Made by a program: the position numbers and the translations under genes. From positions 3,286,001 through 3,350,000 of the forward strand of contig OY762937.1 of NCBI GenBank assembly GCA_963667005.1: a DNA stretch of 64,000 nt, read 5' to 3'. Origin of the DNA: G963662605 sp963667005. Lineage in GTDB: Bacteria > Bacteroidota > Ignavibacteria > Ignavibacteriales > Ignavibacteriaceae. The notes beneath the pieces are model-generated. The model searched no databases, was not told where the DNA came from, and was given only the letters and a program-made list of their open reading frames with translations. Shown in pieces: positions 36,353 to 45,399 of this stretch; position 1 is the first letter of the stretch, and each line of letters starts with the position of its first letter.

Positions 36353-36400
36353 GGTTTTTTGTGTGTTTATAATAATTATACAGTAAAATATGGATTTTAT

Positions 36401-36431
36401 TTTGACTTATTTATTAAATTCTTTATATTTG
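36401..36431 (+). promoter_or_regulatory. Promoter of the his operon
   Basis: TTGACT (36402-36407), a 16-base spacer and TATATT (36424-36429). The same bases also read TTTG, N19, TATATTTG, the Bacteroidota-type -33/-7 pattern TTTG and TAnnTTTG. The start is expected near 36437, about 23 bases before the His leader peptide. Confidence 0.65.
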
Positions 36432-36459
36432 TATAAATATTCTAAAAAATGTATATAAA

Positions 36460-36507
36460 ATGATCAATAACTTACATCACCGCCATCATCATTCAAGCAC
36501 CGAATAG
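36460..36507 (+). CDS. hisL: His leader peptide
   Basis: A 15-codon ORF, MINNLHHRHHHSSTE, with five His codons in six positions. It lies between a good promoter and an intrinsic terminator 40 bases downstream, just before hisG. This is the classical histidine attenuator layout: with little charged His-tRNA the ribosome stalls in the His run and termination is avoided. The start ATG has no strong ribosome site, but the His run and position make the assignment clear. Confidence 0.92.
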   Translation: MINNLHHRHHHSSTE

Positions 36508-36572
36508 TGCCGGCGGTAGGTATTGTCTAATATAATATGATATTTAAAACCCCGGCAAACCCGGGGTTTTTT
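36508..36572 (+). promoter_or_regulatory. Histidine attenuator with terminator
   Basis: The terminator is a perfect 10-bp stem (36546-36555 with 36561-36570) around a 5-base loop, with six T. A competing antiterminator can form between TGCCGG (36508-36513, right after the leader stop) and CCGGCA (36552-36557). ACCG (36499-36502) can also pair with CGGT (36514-36517), sequestering that strand as a protector. Confidence 0.88.
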
Positions 36573-36609
36573 CTTTTAAATAAAATTATCAAATGTAACG
36601 GAAGAAAAT

Positions 36610-37488
36610 ATGAGCATAGCAAAAAACGGAAACTTGAAACTTGCGATCCAGAAAAAAGGACGTTTGACCGATAAGTCAATTGAATTACTCAAACTCTGCG
36701 GAATTGATGTTGATCATTATTCCGAACGGCTAGTAGTTCCTGCAGAAAACTTCCCTATGGAAGTCCTGTTCCTCCGGGATGATGATATTCCCGAGTATGT
36801 GCAGGACGGAGTTGCGGACATCGGAATCGTAGGTGAAAATGTTGTTGTTTCAAAAAACGCGAAGACGACAGTTATTGAAAAATTAGGATTCGGTAAGTGT
36901 ACATTAATGATGGCTGCACCGGATTATGTACATCTGAAAACAATTCAGGATATTGACGGCAAAGTAATTGCCACGACCTATCCCCGAATCGTACAGGACT
37001 TCCTTGATAAGAATAATCTCAAAGCCAAAATGATTGAGCTTAGCGGTTCAGTCGAGATTGCTCCAGCGCTCGGTGTCGCAGATATTATATGCGATATTGT
37101 CTCAACGGGAAATACTCTTATGATGAACAAGCTTAAAAAATCTTTCCCGGTTTTTGAGTCACAGGCTGTACTCATTTCATCAGCAAGTAATGAAATGAAA
37201 AAAGAGAAGGTAAAAATTCTCAATGAATTACAAGGACGTATTAAATCCGTTCTGCTCGCACGACGCTCGAAATACTTAATGATGAACGTACCGGTCGGTT
37301 CATTGGATAAAGTGAAGAAAGTCATTCCTTCACTCAGCAGCCCTACGGTTGTACCGTTAGCTGATCAGGATTACGTAGCAGTACACGCGGTAATTCCATC
37401 GAATTATCTCTGGAAAATCTCCGAGTCGTTAAAAGAGCTTGGAGCAACCGGTATTTTATTATTACCAATTGAAAACTTGATACCATGA
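36610..37488 (+). CDS. hisG: ATP phosphoribosyltransferase, long form
   Basis: 292 residues, the long HisG form with a C-terminal ACT-like regulatory domain that binds histidine (about 215-290), so no HisZ partner is needed. The catalytic domain carries the PRPP-binding stretch near DIICDIVSTGNTL. It starts histidine synthesis from ATP and PRPP. It is the first gene after the His attenuator. The stop overlaps hisD in an ATGA. Activity should be controlled twice: by attenuation and by feedback. Confidence 0.96.
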   Translation: MSIAKNGNLKLAIQKKGRLTDKSIELLKLCGIDVDHYSERLVVPAENFPMEVLFLRDDDIPEYVQDGVADIGIVGENVVVSKNAKTTVIEKLGFGKCTLMMAAPDYVHLKTIQDIDGKVIATTYPRIVQDFLDKNNLKAKMIELSGSVEIAPALGVADIICDIVSTGNTLMMNKLKKSFPVFESQAVLISSASNEMKKEKVKILNELQGRIKSVLLARRSKYLMMNVPVGSLDKVKKVIPSLSSPTVVPLADQDYVAVHAVIPSNYLWKISESLKELGATGILLLPIENLIP

Positions 37489-38771
37489 ACATCTTTGATT
37501 TAAATGCGATAGATAAAGAGCAGTATGTTAAGCTTACGAGACGTCCGGCGATAAATATTGAATCAACACTGGCCATTGTAAAGCCGATTATTGAAGACAT
37601 AAAAGAAGAAGGGCTGCTTGCCCTGTTACGGTATGCACAGAAGTTTGATAAATTCAGCGGTACCGGTTTATTCGCAACTGAAGAAGAATTTGCAGAAGCT
37701 GAAAAGGAACTGAGTGATAAAGTTAAGAACGCCATCAAAACTGCATACGACAATATCACGAAGTTTCACCTGCAGGAAATACCGAAAAGTATTTCGATAA
37801 ATACGATGGAAGGTATAACCTGCTCCCGTGAGTTCAGACCGATTGATAATGTCGGCCTATATATTCCGGGTGGAAGTGCTGTGCTCCCGTCAACTGTTCT
37901 GATGCTCGGAATTCCGGCGCAGTTAGCCGGATGTGAGCGGGTCGTATTATCGACTCCGGTCAAAGGCAATAAGATTCATCCGGCGGTATTATACGCAGCA
38001 AAACTCTGCGGCATATCGGAAGTACTTAAAGCCGGAGGTGTTCAGGCTATTGCATTAATGGCTTATGGCGAAAAGAACTTCAAGAAAGTTGATAAAATAT
38101 TCGGACCCGGGAATCAGTATGTAACCGCGGCTAAGTTATTCGTCAGTATTGATCCGGCAGGATGTGCAATTGATATGCCTGCCGGCCCGAGCGAGGTTTT
38201 AGTAATTGGCGATGAAATGGCAAATGCCGAATTTGTCGCCGCCGATCTTCTTTCACAAGCGGAGCACGGTAAAGATTCTCAAGTTGTTCTGGTAACTACA
38301 AGTAAGGATTTAGCTAAAAAGGTAGAAAACGCTGTAGCCGAACAATTAAGCAAACTCCCGCGAAAGGAAATTGCCGAACAAGCTCTGCAAAATTCTTTTA
38401 TACTTTTAGTGAATAATTTGGACGAGGCAATTGATTTTAGTAATCAATATGCTCCCGAACATCTTATATTACACATTGAAGGAAATTCCGGCTACACAAA
38501 TGACATCATCAACGCCGGCTCAGTCTTTTTAGGAGCATACTCTCCTGAAAGCGTCGGCGATTATGCTTCCGGGACGAATCACTCGCTGCCGACCTACGGA
38601 TATGCCCGTTCATTCGGCGGTGTCAGTGTGGAATCCTTTATGAAAACCGTTACATTCCAATCTTTGACAAAAGAAGGATTACAACGAATTGCGTCAACAG
38701 TTGAAACGTTAGCGGAAATTGAAGAATTAGCTGCTCACAAAAATGCAGTATCAATAAGGTTACAAAAATGA
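37485..38771 (+). CDS. hisD: Histidinol dehydrogenase
   Basis: 428 residues, normal length. Motifs include GPGNQYVTAAK, the NAD and substrate region GPSEVLVIGD, and the zinc-site stretch SQAEHGKDSQ. It performs the last two oxidations, histidinol to histidine. Four-base overlaps join it to hisG before and hisC after. Confidence 0.97.
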   Translation: MNIFDLNAIDKEQYVKLTRRPAINIESTLAIVKPIIEDIKEEGLLALLRYAQKFDKFSGTGLFATEEEFAEAEKELSDKVKNAIKTAYDNITKFHLQEIPKSISINTMEGITCSREFRPIDNVGLYIPGGSAVLPSTVLMLGIPAQLAGCERVVLSTPVKGNKIHPAVLYAAKLCGISEVLKAGGVQAIALMAYGEKNFKKVDKIFGPGNQYVTAAKLFVSIDPAGCAIDMPAGPSEVLVIGDEMANAEFVAADLLSQAEHGKDSQVVLVTTSKDLAKKVENAVAEQLSKLPRKEIAEQALQNSFILLVNNLDEAIDFSNQYAPEHLILHIEGNSGYTNDIINAGSVFLGAYSPESVGDYASGTNHSLPTYGYARSFGGVSVESFMKTVTFQSLTKEGLQRIASTVETLAEIEELAAHKNAVSIRLQK

Positions 38772-39817
38772 TTGAGACATTAGTACGAAAAAATATTCAA
38801 TCTCTTAAGCCATATAAATGTGCAAGAGATATTTATGACACGGGAATTTTACTCGATGCCAACGAAAATTCATTCGGCTCTGTAGTTACGCACGCCGGAT
38901 CTGAAATTAATCGTTATCCCGATCCTCACCAGGCTGCAATGAGAAAACAACTTGGGGAGTATATCAATGTTGACCCGAAGAACCTGTTCTTTGGTGTCGG
39001 CTCCGATGAAGTTATTGACCTGCTGATCCGTATTTTTTGCGACCCGGGACAGGATAGAATTCTTATTGCCGAACCGACGTACGGTATGTATCAGGTTTGC
39101 GCCGACATTAATAATGTGGCGACTGATTTTATTATGCTCAACGATGATTTTAGTATTGATATTCAGGAAACCCTTGCCGCTGTAAAACCCGAAACCAAGA
39201 TCATCTTCTTCTGCTCCCCGAATAATCCAACGGGGAATATACTATCAGCGGCTTCAATAGCAGAAATTCTCGACAAGACCAATTGTATTGTAGCGGTTGA
39301 TGAAGCATACATTGACTTTGCAGATAAGGATGATTCATGCCTCAAGTTATTAAGCAGCTATCCAAAGCTGGTCATCATGCGGACATTCTCCAAGGCATGG
39401 GGACTCGCAGGCATCCGTCTCGGTTACTGTATTGCAAATAAAATCGTGATTGATTATCTGTTCAATGTAAAAGCCCCGTACAATATTAACGCGTTGACCC
39501 GCGAGGTATTTCACGAGGCATTCAAAAATCTCGATAAAAAAGAACAAATGGTTGCAGCAATCATCGCTGAACGGGAATATTTGATCAGTGCATTGAGCAA
39601 AATGCCGAAAATTGAAAAGATTTTCCCAACAAGCACCAATTACATATTATTCAAAGTATTCAACGCTGCGGTTATACAAAAAGAAATAGCTGAAAAAGGA
39701 ATTATTATACGTGATAGAAGCAGTCAGCCCAAACTCATGGATTGCCTGCGCATCACCGTCGGGACACGGGAAGAGAATGATAAATTTTTAACTGCATTAG
39801 CCGAAGTACTTTCTTAA
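38768..39817 (+). CDS. hisC: Histidinol-phosphate aminotransferase
   Basis: 349 residues, fold-type I PLP enzyme. Conserved features are NENSFG near the N-terminus, SPNNPTG, DEAYIDF and TFSKAWGLAGIRLGY with the PLP Lys. It converts imidazole-acetol phosphate to histidinol phosphate. The start overlaps the hisD stop by four bases; hisB follows after 15 bases. Confidence 0.96.
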   Translation: MIETLVRKNIQSLKPYKCARDIYDTGILLDANENSFGSVVTHAGSEINRYPDPHQAAMRKQLGEYINVDPKNLFFGVGSDEVIDLLIRIFCDPGQDRILIAEPTYGMYQVCADINNVATDFIMLNDDFSIDIQETLAAVKPETKIIFFCSPNNPTGNILSAASIAEILDKTNCIVAVDEAYIDFADKDDSCLKLLSSYPKLVIMRTFSKAWGLAGIRLGYCIANKIVIDYLFNVKAPYNINALTREVFHEAFKNLDKKEQMVAAIIAEREYLISALSKMPKIEKIFPTSTNYILFKVFNAAVIQKEIAEKGIIIRDRSSQPKLMDCLRITVGTREENDKFLTALAEVLS

Positions 39818-39832
39818 GTAAAGGAATAGAAT

Positions 39833-40705
39833 ATGAAAAATATATTCATTGAAGGCTCAATACTTTCGTTTGACTCCCCTTTTGCCAAGGGACTGGTTTC
39901 AGGCATGGCTGCATTGCAATCAGCCGGATGTAAACTTTTTATAGATAGTAACATTCCAACCAATGCGAGTAAGGTCTTTGCCTCCGAAGGAATAGAATTG
40001 GAAAAATTGTCTCCATCGGTGACGATTGATTTGTTTGTCAATGCAGGCAGCAAAGGTTTAAAAGTAAACAAGGAAGCGCAGTTTGAAAATTTCGGTGTCG
40101 CTGCAAAAGACATCTTATCTAAACTGAGAACTTCAATTGTGGTGAGAAATACTAAAGAGACCCAGATTAAAGTCGAAGTCTCATTAGACTCAAAGAAAGA
40201 AAGCTCGATTAACACAGGAATCGGTTTCTTCGACCACATGCTTGACCAGATTGCCCGCCATGGCAATATTTATCTATCTGTCCAGGTCAATGGCGATCTG
40301 CATGTTGATGAACACCACACCGTTGAAGATACTGGAATTGCTTTAGGTACTGCAATTGCCGAGGCACTTGGCAGCAAAAAAGGTATCAAGCGTTACGGTT
40401 TTATGCTGCCTATGGATGACAGCATTGCTTACTGCGCGCTTGATCTTGGTGGCAGGACGTATTTGAAATTCAAGGCGAAGTTTTCGCGTGAGATGGTCGG
40501 CGAATTCCCAACTGAGCTCGTTGAAGAGTTTTTCCGTGCTTTAGCTTCAGGGCTCAAGGCAAATTTATATCTTAAGACCAAAGGCGACAACGATCACCAC
40601 AAGATTGAATCATTATTTAAGGCTTTTGCAAAAGCTTTAAATGATGCTGTGAGAATTGATCCCAGAGCCGAAGGTGCTCTGCCATCAACAAAAGGAGTTC
40701 TATAG
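39833..40705 (+). CDS. hisB: Imidazoleglycerol-phosphate dehydratase with a shrunken HAD-like N-terminal remnant
   Basis: 290 residues. Residues about 98-290 are a complete dehydratase with FFDHMLDQIARHG, DEHHTVEDTG and DNDHHKIESLFKA. The join VVRNTKETQI matches bifunctional enterobacterial HisB. Residues 1-95 align with parts of its histidinol-phosphate phosphatase domain (GMAALQSAGCKLFIDSN) but are about 70 residues shorter. The nucleophile motif DxDGT reads EGSIL, and the Cys-rich zinc loop is missing. The phosphatase activity is therefore probably lost and must be supplied by another gene. Catalytic residues of the dehydratase are intact. Confidence 0.92.
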   Translation: MKNIFIEGSILSFDSPFAKGLVSGMAALQSAGCKLFIDSNIPTNASKVFASEGIELEKLSPSVTIDLFVNAGSKGLKVNKEAQFENFGVAAKDILSKLRTSIVVRNTKETQIKVEVSLDSKKESSINTGIGFFDHMLDQIARHGNIYLSVQVNGDLHVDEHHTVEDTGIALGTAIAEALGSKKGIKRYGFMLPMDDSIAYCALDLGGRTYLKFKAKFSREMVGEFPTELVEEFFRALASGLKANLYLKTKGDNDHHKIESLFKAFAKALNDAVRIDPRAEGALPSTKGVL

Positions 40706-41293
40706 ATGATTGCCATTATTGATTACGGCGCCGGGAATGTGGCATCTGTTGCAAATGCACTGACAACATTAGATGAGCAGTTTATTGTCACCGCGGATAA
40801 AGAAGTAATTAACAGCGCAAGCAAAATTATTTTCCCCGGAGTGGGCGAAGCTTCATTCGCGATGAATCAGGTTAAAAAAGCCGGATTGGTGGAAATTTTG
40901 CAGCAGACGACCAAGCCTTTACTTGGCATTTGCCTTGGTATGCAGTTGCTTTGTGATTTTTCGGATGAAGGTGATGCCGAATGTCTGGGTATTTTTCCGC
41001 TTCGGGTAAAAAAGTTTGATGCGACGAAAACAAAGGTGCCGCACATCGGATGGAATACGGCAAATATTGTAAAAGAAAATCCTCTATTCAGAGATATTCC
41101 GCAGGACAGTTTCTTTTACTTTGCAAATTCATTTTATGTCCCGGTAAGTGAATTCACGATTGCCGTAACGGAGAATACAACTCCGATTTCATCTTCATTA
41201 GCCATGAAGAACTTTTACGGAACCCAATTCCACCCGGAGAAATCATCCTCGACAGGTATAAAAGTTTTGAATAATTTTATTAAATACTGTTAA
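40706..41293 (+). CDS. hisH: Imidazole glycerol phosphate synthase, glutaminase subunit
   Basis: 195 residues, class I amidotransferase. The start is IIDYGAGNVASV, the nucleophile elbow is LLGICLGMQLL, and the C-terminal His-Glu pair sits in GTQFHPEKS. It delivers ammonia to HisF. It begins immediately after the hisB stop and ends 4 bases before hisA. Confidence 0.96.
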   Translation: MIAIIDYGAGNVASVANALTTLDEQFIVTADKEVINSASKIIFPGVGEASFAMNQVKKAGLVEILQQTTKPLLGICLGMQLLCDFSDEGDAECLGIFPLRVKKFDATKTKVPHIGWNTANIVKENPLFRDIPQDSFFYFANSFYVPVSEFTIAVTENTTPISSSLAMKNFYGTQFHPEKSSSTGIKVLNNFIKYC

Positions 41294-41297
41294 GCAT

Positions 41298-42013
41298 ATG
41301 ATAATTATTCCTGCTATTGATATATACGATAATAAGACCGTCCGCCTGAAAAAGGGTAAGTTTGATGATATTACTTACTACCCTGTTTCGCCTCTGGAAC
41401 AGGCAGCAAAATATGTCCAAAATGGATTTCATAGAATTCATATTGTTGACCTCGCCGGATCAGTAAAAGGTATGGTTACGATTGAAAATATTTTACGTTC
41501 AATGAAAAGCAGTCTTGATGTTGAAATCGAATTCGGCGGCGGCATCAGAGATAAAGCGAATGTCGAAAAGCTGTTCAGTATCGGCATAGATAGAATCATT
41601 ATCGGTTCTTTATCTGTTAAAAATAAGTCGGTGTTTGAAGAAATTATTAAAACCTTCGGACCCGAACAATTTATTGTATCGGTTGATGTTCTTGATAAAA
41701 TGGTTGCGGTGCACGGATGGACGGAAACAACCAACCTCTCTTTATCCGATCACATTAGATACTGCCAATCACTCGGATTAAGGCAATATCTCTGCACGGA
41801 TATTTCAAAAGACGGCATGTTGAGCGGAACCAATACCGGATTGTATGCTGAAGTTATGCAGGAATTTCCGGGCATTGAACTGATTGCATCGGAGGTATTA
41901 AGGATTTGGACGACATTAAAACTCTAAAGGCAATGGATATGTACGCCACTGTTGTCGGCAAAGCCATTTATGAAAACAAATTTACCATTGAGGAGTTAGC
42001 AAACCTTGCTTAG
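41298..42013 (+). pseudogene. hisA: Phosphoribosylformimino-AICAR-P isomerase, frameshifted
   Basis: A HisA barrel that opens normally (PAIDIYDNKTVRL, catalytic Asp8; EFGGGIRD; second Asp in VSVDVLDK). At 41889-41893 the expected TCG-GGA-GGT (SGG loop) reads with one G missing. The frame then runs into a stop at 41925 after 209 residues. Adding one base restores the normal C-terminal end (loop, DMYATVVGKAIYENKF) through TAG at 42011-42013, giving 238 residues, the usual length. All other his genes are intact. A sequence error is at least as likely as a real mutation. The restored end overlaps hisF by 8 bases, as expected for this operon. Confidence 0.85.
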
Positions 42014-42761
42014 TAAACGTATCATCCCTTGCCTTGATGTTAAAGACGGCAGAGTTGTAAAAGGAATTAATTTTGTCAATCTGCGTGATGCAGGTTCGGC
42101 AGTCGGTCTCGCGGAAGTGTATTCCAATGAAGGTGCCGATGAATTGGTTTTTCTGGATATTACCGCCTCAATTGAGAAAAGAGAAACACTTGTCCACTTG
42201 GTTAAGGATGTAGCGAAGGCGATACAAATACCATTTACGGTTGGCGGTGGGATCAGGAATCTGCACGATATTGAAAACCTGCTGAAAGCAGGAGCTGATA
42301 AGGTTTCCTTAAACTCAACGATTGTGAGAAACCCGCAGCTCATCACCGATGCCTCCAAACAGTTCGGCAGTCAGGCTGTTGTAGCTGCAATTGATATTAA
42401 AGAAGTGCACAACGATTACAAGGTATTTGTCAAAGGCGGTACTGAAGAAACAGAACTCCACGGACTACCCTGGTGCAAACAAGCGGAAGAAATGGGTGCC
42501 GGAGAAATACTTCTGACCTCGATGAATCACGATGGTACAAAAAACGGATTTGATATAAAATTTCTATCAATGCTGACGAAGGAAGTTAACATTCCGGTAA
42601 TTGCTTCGGGCGGTGCCGGGACTAAAGACCATTTCGTAGATGCATTTAAACAAGCCAATGTTGATGCATGTCTCGCAGCAAGTCTGTTCCACTATGGTGA
42701 ACTAAAGATCGGTGATTTGAAAAATTACCTTAAAGAACATAATATTCATGTTAGAATTTAA
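42006..42761 (+). CDS. hisF: Imidazole glycerol phosphate synthase, cyclase subunit
   Basis: 251 residues with CLDVKDGRVVKG (catalytic Asp11) and a second Asp in VVAAIDIKE. The TTG at 42006 is used as start because the protein then begins LSKRIIPCLD, as in the family; GAGGAG lies about 10 bases upstream. The start lies inside the restored reading frame of hisA. It makes IGP and AICAR using ammonia from HisH. Confidence 0.95.
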   Translation: MLSKRIIPCLDVKDGRVVKGINFVNLRDAGSAVGLAEVYSNEGADELVFLDITASIEKRETLVHLVKDVAKAIQIPFTVGGGIRNLHDIENLLKAGADKVSLNSTIVRNPQLITDASKQFGSQAVVAAIDIKEVHNDYKVFVKGGTEETELHGLPWCKQAEEMGAGEILLTSMNHDGTKNGFDIKFLSMLTKEVNIPVIASGGAGTKDHFVDAFKQANVDACLAASLFHYGELKIGDLKNYLKEHNIHVRI

Positions 42762-42776
42762 AATAACGGATGCAAA

Positions 42777-43382
42777 ATGATTGATGTAAACACTCTGAAC
42801 TTTGAAAAACTCAATGGCCTTATCCCGGCTGTTATAGTTGATAATGCTACTCATACCGTGCTCATGCTTGGATTCATGAATAAAGAATCCTTGAAGAACA
42901 CCCTTGAAACCAATTTAGTGACCTTTTACAGCCGGACAAGAAAAAGTCTGTGGGTGAAAGGTGAAACATCAGGTAATTTTTTGCATCTCGTTGACATCAA
43001 ATCCGACTGTGATGATGACTCCCTGTTAGTCTATGTAAAGCCGGATGGTCCGACCTGCCATACAGGTGATTTCTCCTGCTTCCTTGATGAGGCTCCGGCT
43101 GATATTTCTTTTCTTTCGGAATTGTTCGCATTGGTGCAAAAACGAAAAGCAGAAATGCCGGAGAAATCGTACACAACAAAGCTATTCCAGGAAGGCGAAA
43201 ACAGAATCATACAGAAAGTTGGCGAAGAGGCAATCGAGACCGTCATAGCGGCTAAAAACCGTGACAAAGAGGAAATCATCAACGAAGTATCCGACCTCTT
43301 CTTCCACCTGTTTGTTATGCTCGTTAATCAGGGCGTCACCCTGGATGAAGTTGTCAAAAACCTCGAAGGCCGGCATAAATAG
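42777..43382 (+). CDS. hisIE: Phosphoribosyl-AMP cyclohydrolase / phosphoribosyl-ATP pyrophosphatase
   Basis: 201 residues. Residues 1-115 are HisI with FYSRTRKSLWVKGE, DCDDDS and the zinc ligands in CHTGDFSC. Residues 118-201 are HisE with KVGEEAIETVIAAK and NEVSDLFFHLFV. It performs steps 2 and 3 of the pathway. It is the last gene of hisGDCBHAFIE; a strong terminator follows about 85 bases downstream. Confidence 0.96.
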   Translation: MIDVNTLNFEKLNGLIPAVIVDNATHTVLMLGFMNKESLKNTLETNLVTFYSRTRKSLWVKGETSGNFLHLVDIKSDCDDDSLLVYVKPDGPTCHTGDFSCFLDEAPADISFLSELFALVQKRKAEMPEKSYTTKLFQEGENRIIQKVGEEAIETVIAAKNRDKEEIINEVSDLFFHLFVMLVNQGVTLDEVVKNLEGRHK

Positions 43383-43466
43383 ATCTGGACCTGCCCGAAT
43401 GACATGGTCGAAGATGTGACAGCTAAATATTATGAATAGACACAAATATTTTTGAACTCCGGCAGG

Positions 43467-43510
43467 AGTGACTCATATCTATGAACACGCATAAATATGA
43501 GTCACTTTTT
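43467..43510 (+). terminator. Intrinsic terminator of the his operon
   Basis: A perfect 12-bp stem (43467-43478 with 43495-43506) with a 16-base loop, followed by five T. A smaller ACTCC/GGAGT hairpin overlaps its left arm. It may also serve the convergent gene ending at 43548. Confidence 0.9.
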
Positions 43511-43547
43511 AATTCGCCGCATGACACTCCATAATTTCCAATCAAGA

Positions 43548-45035
43548 TTATTCAAATTTGTAATGGTAAATGTTTTTGTAATACCATTCTAAATAATCTG
43601 CGGCATCGATATAATCCTCATGAGTATAATCTTTGAGAAATAATTTTGCCCTGTTTTTCTCTGCGGGTGTACCAAACCAATAAAGGCCGACATAATCGAA
43701 GTAAATCATATTTTGTACGGTTTCTTTCCAAAGTGATTCCCAGTTCGATTTTATATCATCGGGTGTTCGAATTGATTGCGAGTTCATCCCCAATCTATAT
43801 AAATAATCAAGTCTTCTATAGAACCAGTAAGGAGCGTTATCGGTAGTATCAATTGCATTGTTAAATATTTCTGCCTCAAACTCTTTTGAGCTTATCCGGT
43901 TATGATAATCCATACTTTCAGTAGTATCAAGATATTTCTTGAAATCTGCAATTGAGGTAAAGTCTCTTCCCGTCAGAAACTTGAGAGAAGTAAGAATATT
44001 CTCCGAATTTTTAGGGAATTTATTATCATTTTTCCGTTTTACATCGACTGAGTATTTTCTATCTAATGAGTCATACACTAATAGGCGATTATATCTTTGC
44101 ATTAATACATTTCGGGAAAAAATCCTATCGTAAAAATGCGGAGCAACTAAAGTTTCATATCTAATAATTTTGTAATCGGCATTAATACAATAGAAAGGCA
44201 ATTTATTGGCGAATACGGAGTCGCTTTTCTCCATTATAAAAGCCGAGTCTTTTAAATAAGCGAATTTATCACCAAAATCTTGTAAACCGTTCACTTGTTC
44301 AACCGTGACAAAACGATTCCCATATTCCTGCCGCATATAATGCCCCAGAAAATATCCCCATCCATTATAAAGACTACTTGAATCGGTCTTCTGTTCATAT
44401 TTCTCAGATAAATGAGCGTTTCCGTAATAAATAAAAATATTTTTCTCCGGATTAGCTGAAATATACTTACTGAGTTTAGTGAATATCAAAGTATCGCGTT
44501 CTCTACCGAATATAAAATCGAATTCCTCCGGCGTTTTTCTAAATCTGAAATCATCTTTATAAACTTCATCATTTTCAAAACCGGCGATCTCAAGGTGATT
44601 CCCACTTTTCGCTAATTCGGAACTTAGAAGCCGCAGATGATAATACAAATAAAAATTCTCTAAACTACCTCGATATTCGCTGGGCATTAATGGTTTCATG
44701 TCACCGCTTTTTATGTACTCATTAATACAGCTTACTGTCCCAGGATTTCTTTCGAGGACTAATGTCAGTGATTTATTTTTTGAATGCTCCTTAATTATCT
44801 GTTCGTTCCACTTCCGGATGATATTAATTACTACTATCGGTGAATATAAGTGATTATGCCCGGGAGTTCCGCTTTCTCCGAGCATAACAATTTTACCGTT
44901 TAATAACTTTGAGGAAATGAATTCATAGGGTTTGGTATTATATTGCCTCTCCCCGGCTGACAATGTCAGGCTAACAAAGCCGATGAAAAGAATAGTAAGT
45001 AGTATGTTGCGATATTTCGTACGCTCGTATTTCAT
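43548..45035 (-). CDS. Secreted ChaN/erythromycin esterase-like protein, function unknown
   Basis: 495 residues. The N-terminal hydrophobic segment (about 10-27, ending LSAG) is a signal peptide. The motifs KIVMLGES near residue 48, LTLVLER near 90, AGFEND and FIYYGNAHL near 205 follow the pattern of the ChaN/EreA/TIKI-like fold, where Glu and His residues near the strands form the active or heme site. The C-terminal 200 residues are helical, rich in Tyr and Asp, and unrecognised. It is convergent with the his operon and divergent from trp. The family call is moderate; no substrate can be given. Confidence 0.5.
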   Translation of the reverse strand: MKYERTKYRNILLTILFIGFVSLTLSAGERQYNTKPYEFISSKLLNGKIVMLGESGTPGHNHLYSPIVVINIIRKWNEQIIKEHSKNKSLTLVLERNPGTVSCINEYIKSGDMKPLMPSEYRGSLENFYLYYHLRLLSSELAKSGNHLEIAGFENDEVYKDDFRFRKTPEEFDFIFGRERDTLIFTKLSKYISANPEKNIFIYYGNAHLSEKYEQKTDSSSLYNGWGYFLGHYMRQEYGNRFVTVEQVNGLQDFGDKFAYLKDSAFIMEKSDSVFANKLPFYCINADYKIIRYETLVAPHFYDRIFSRNVLMQRYNRLLVYDSLDRKYSVDVKRKNDNKFPKNSENILTSLKFLTGRDFTSIADFKKYLDTTESMDYHNRISSKEFEAEIFNNAIDTTDNAPYWFYRRLDYLYRLGMNSQSIRTPDDIKSNWESLWKETVQNMIYFDYVGLYWFGTPAEKNRAKLFLKDYTHEDYIDAADYLEWYYKNIYHYKFE

Positions 45036-45236
45036 TTTTTGCCTCGTTTATTAATTGACATTTCACTAACAACCTGTATTGAAGTATTTTTAAGACGTTG
45101 ATACTCCCCGATAAGTTGCCTTGATCATGATTTACTCTCATTTTTGCAAGAATTGAAAATCAGCACCCCAATACCGTTTTTCCATTAGAATATAATTAGG
45201 AGACCGAATGATTTTAGACAAAGAATATATTGAGGC

Positions 45237-45265
45237 TTGACATTATCCACTTGTTTTGGTAAATT
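45237..45265 (+). promoter_or_regulatory. Promoter of the trp operon
   Basis: TTGACA (45237-45242), a 17-base spacer and TAAATT (45260-45265). The predicted start near 45272 is only about six bases before the leader peptide ATG, so the leader may be nearly leaderless. Confidence 0.65.
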
Positions 45266-45277
45266 GAGACTACAATT

Positions 45278-45370
45278 ATGAAAAACAACAGAAATACATA
45301 TAACAGCAGCGCTTTTAGAACCAATTATTATTGGTGGTGGTTTAGTGTGCCCAATACTATACCCCGGTAA
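45278..45370 (+). CDS. trpL: Trp leader peptide
   Basis: A 30-codon ORF with three consecutive Trp codons (TNYYWWWFSV), preceded by two Tyr and followed by Phe. It lies just downstream of a consensus promoter and 30 bases before an intrinsic terminator that precedes trpE. This matches classical tryptophan attenuation. Three adjacent Trp codons in a short ORF are very unlikely by chance. Confidence 0.92.
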   Translation: MKNNRNTYNSSAFRTNYYWWWFSVPNTIPR

Positions 45371-45399
45371 TAATTGAGAATATAATTTTAATATATACA

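Noticed and set aside
41885..41930. Programmed frameshift as explanation for the hisA break
   Set aside because: There is no slippery heptamer, stimulatory hairpin or known recoding in hisA; a one-base indel is simpler.
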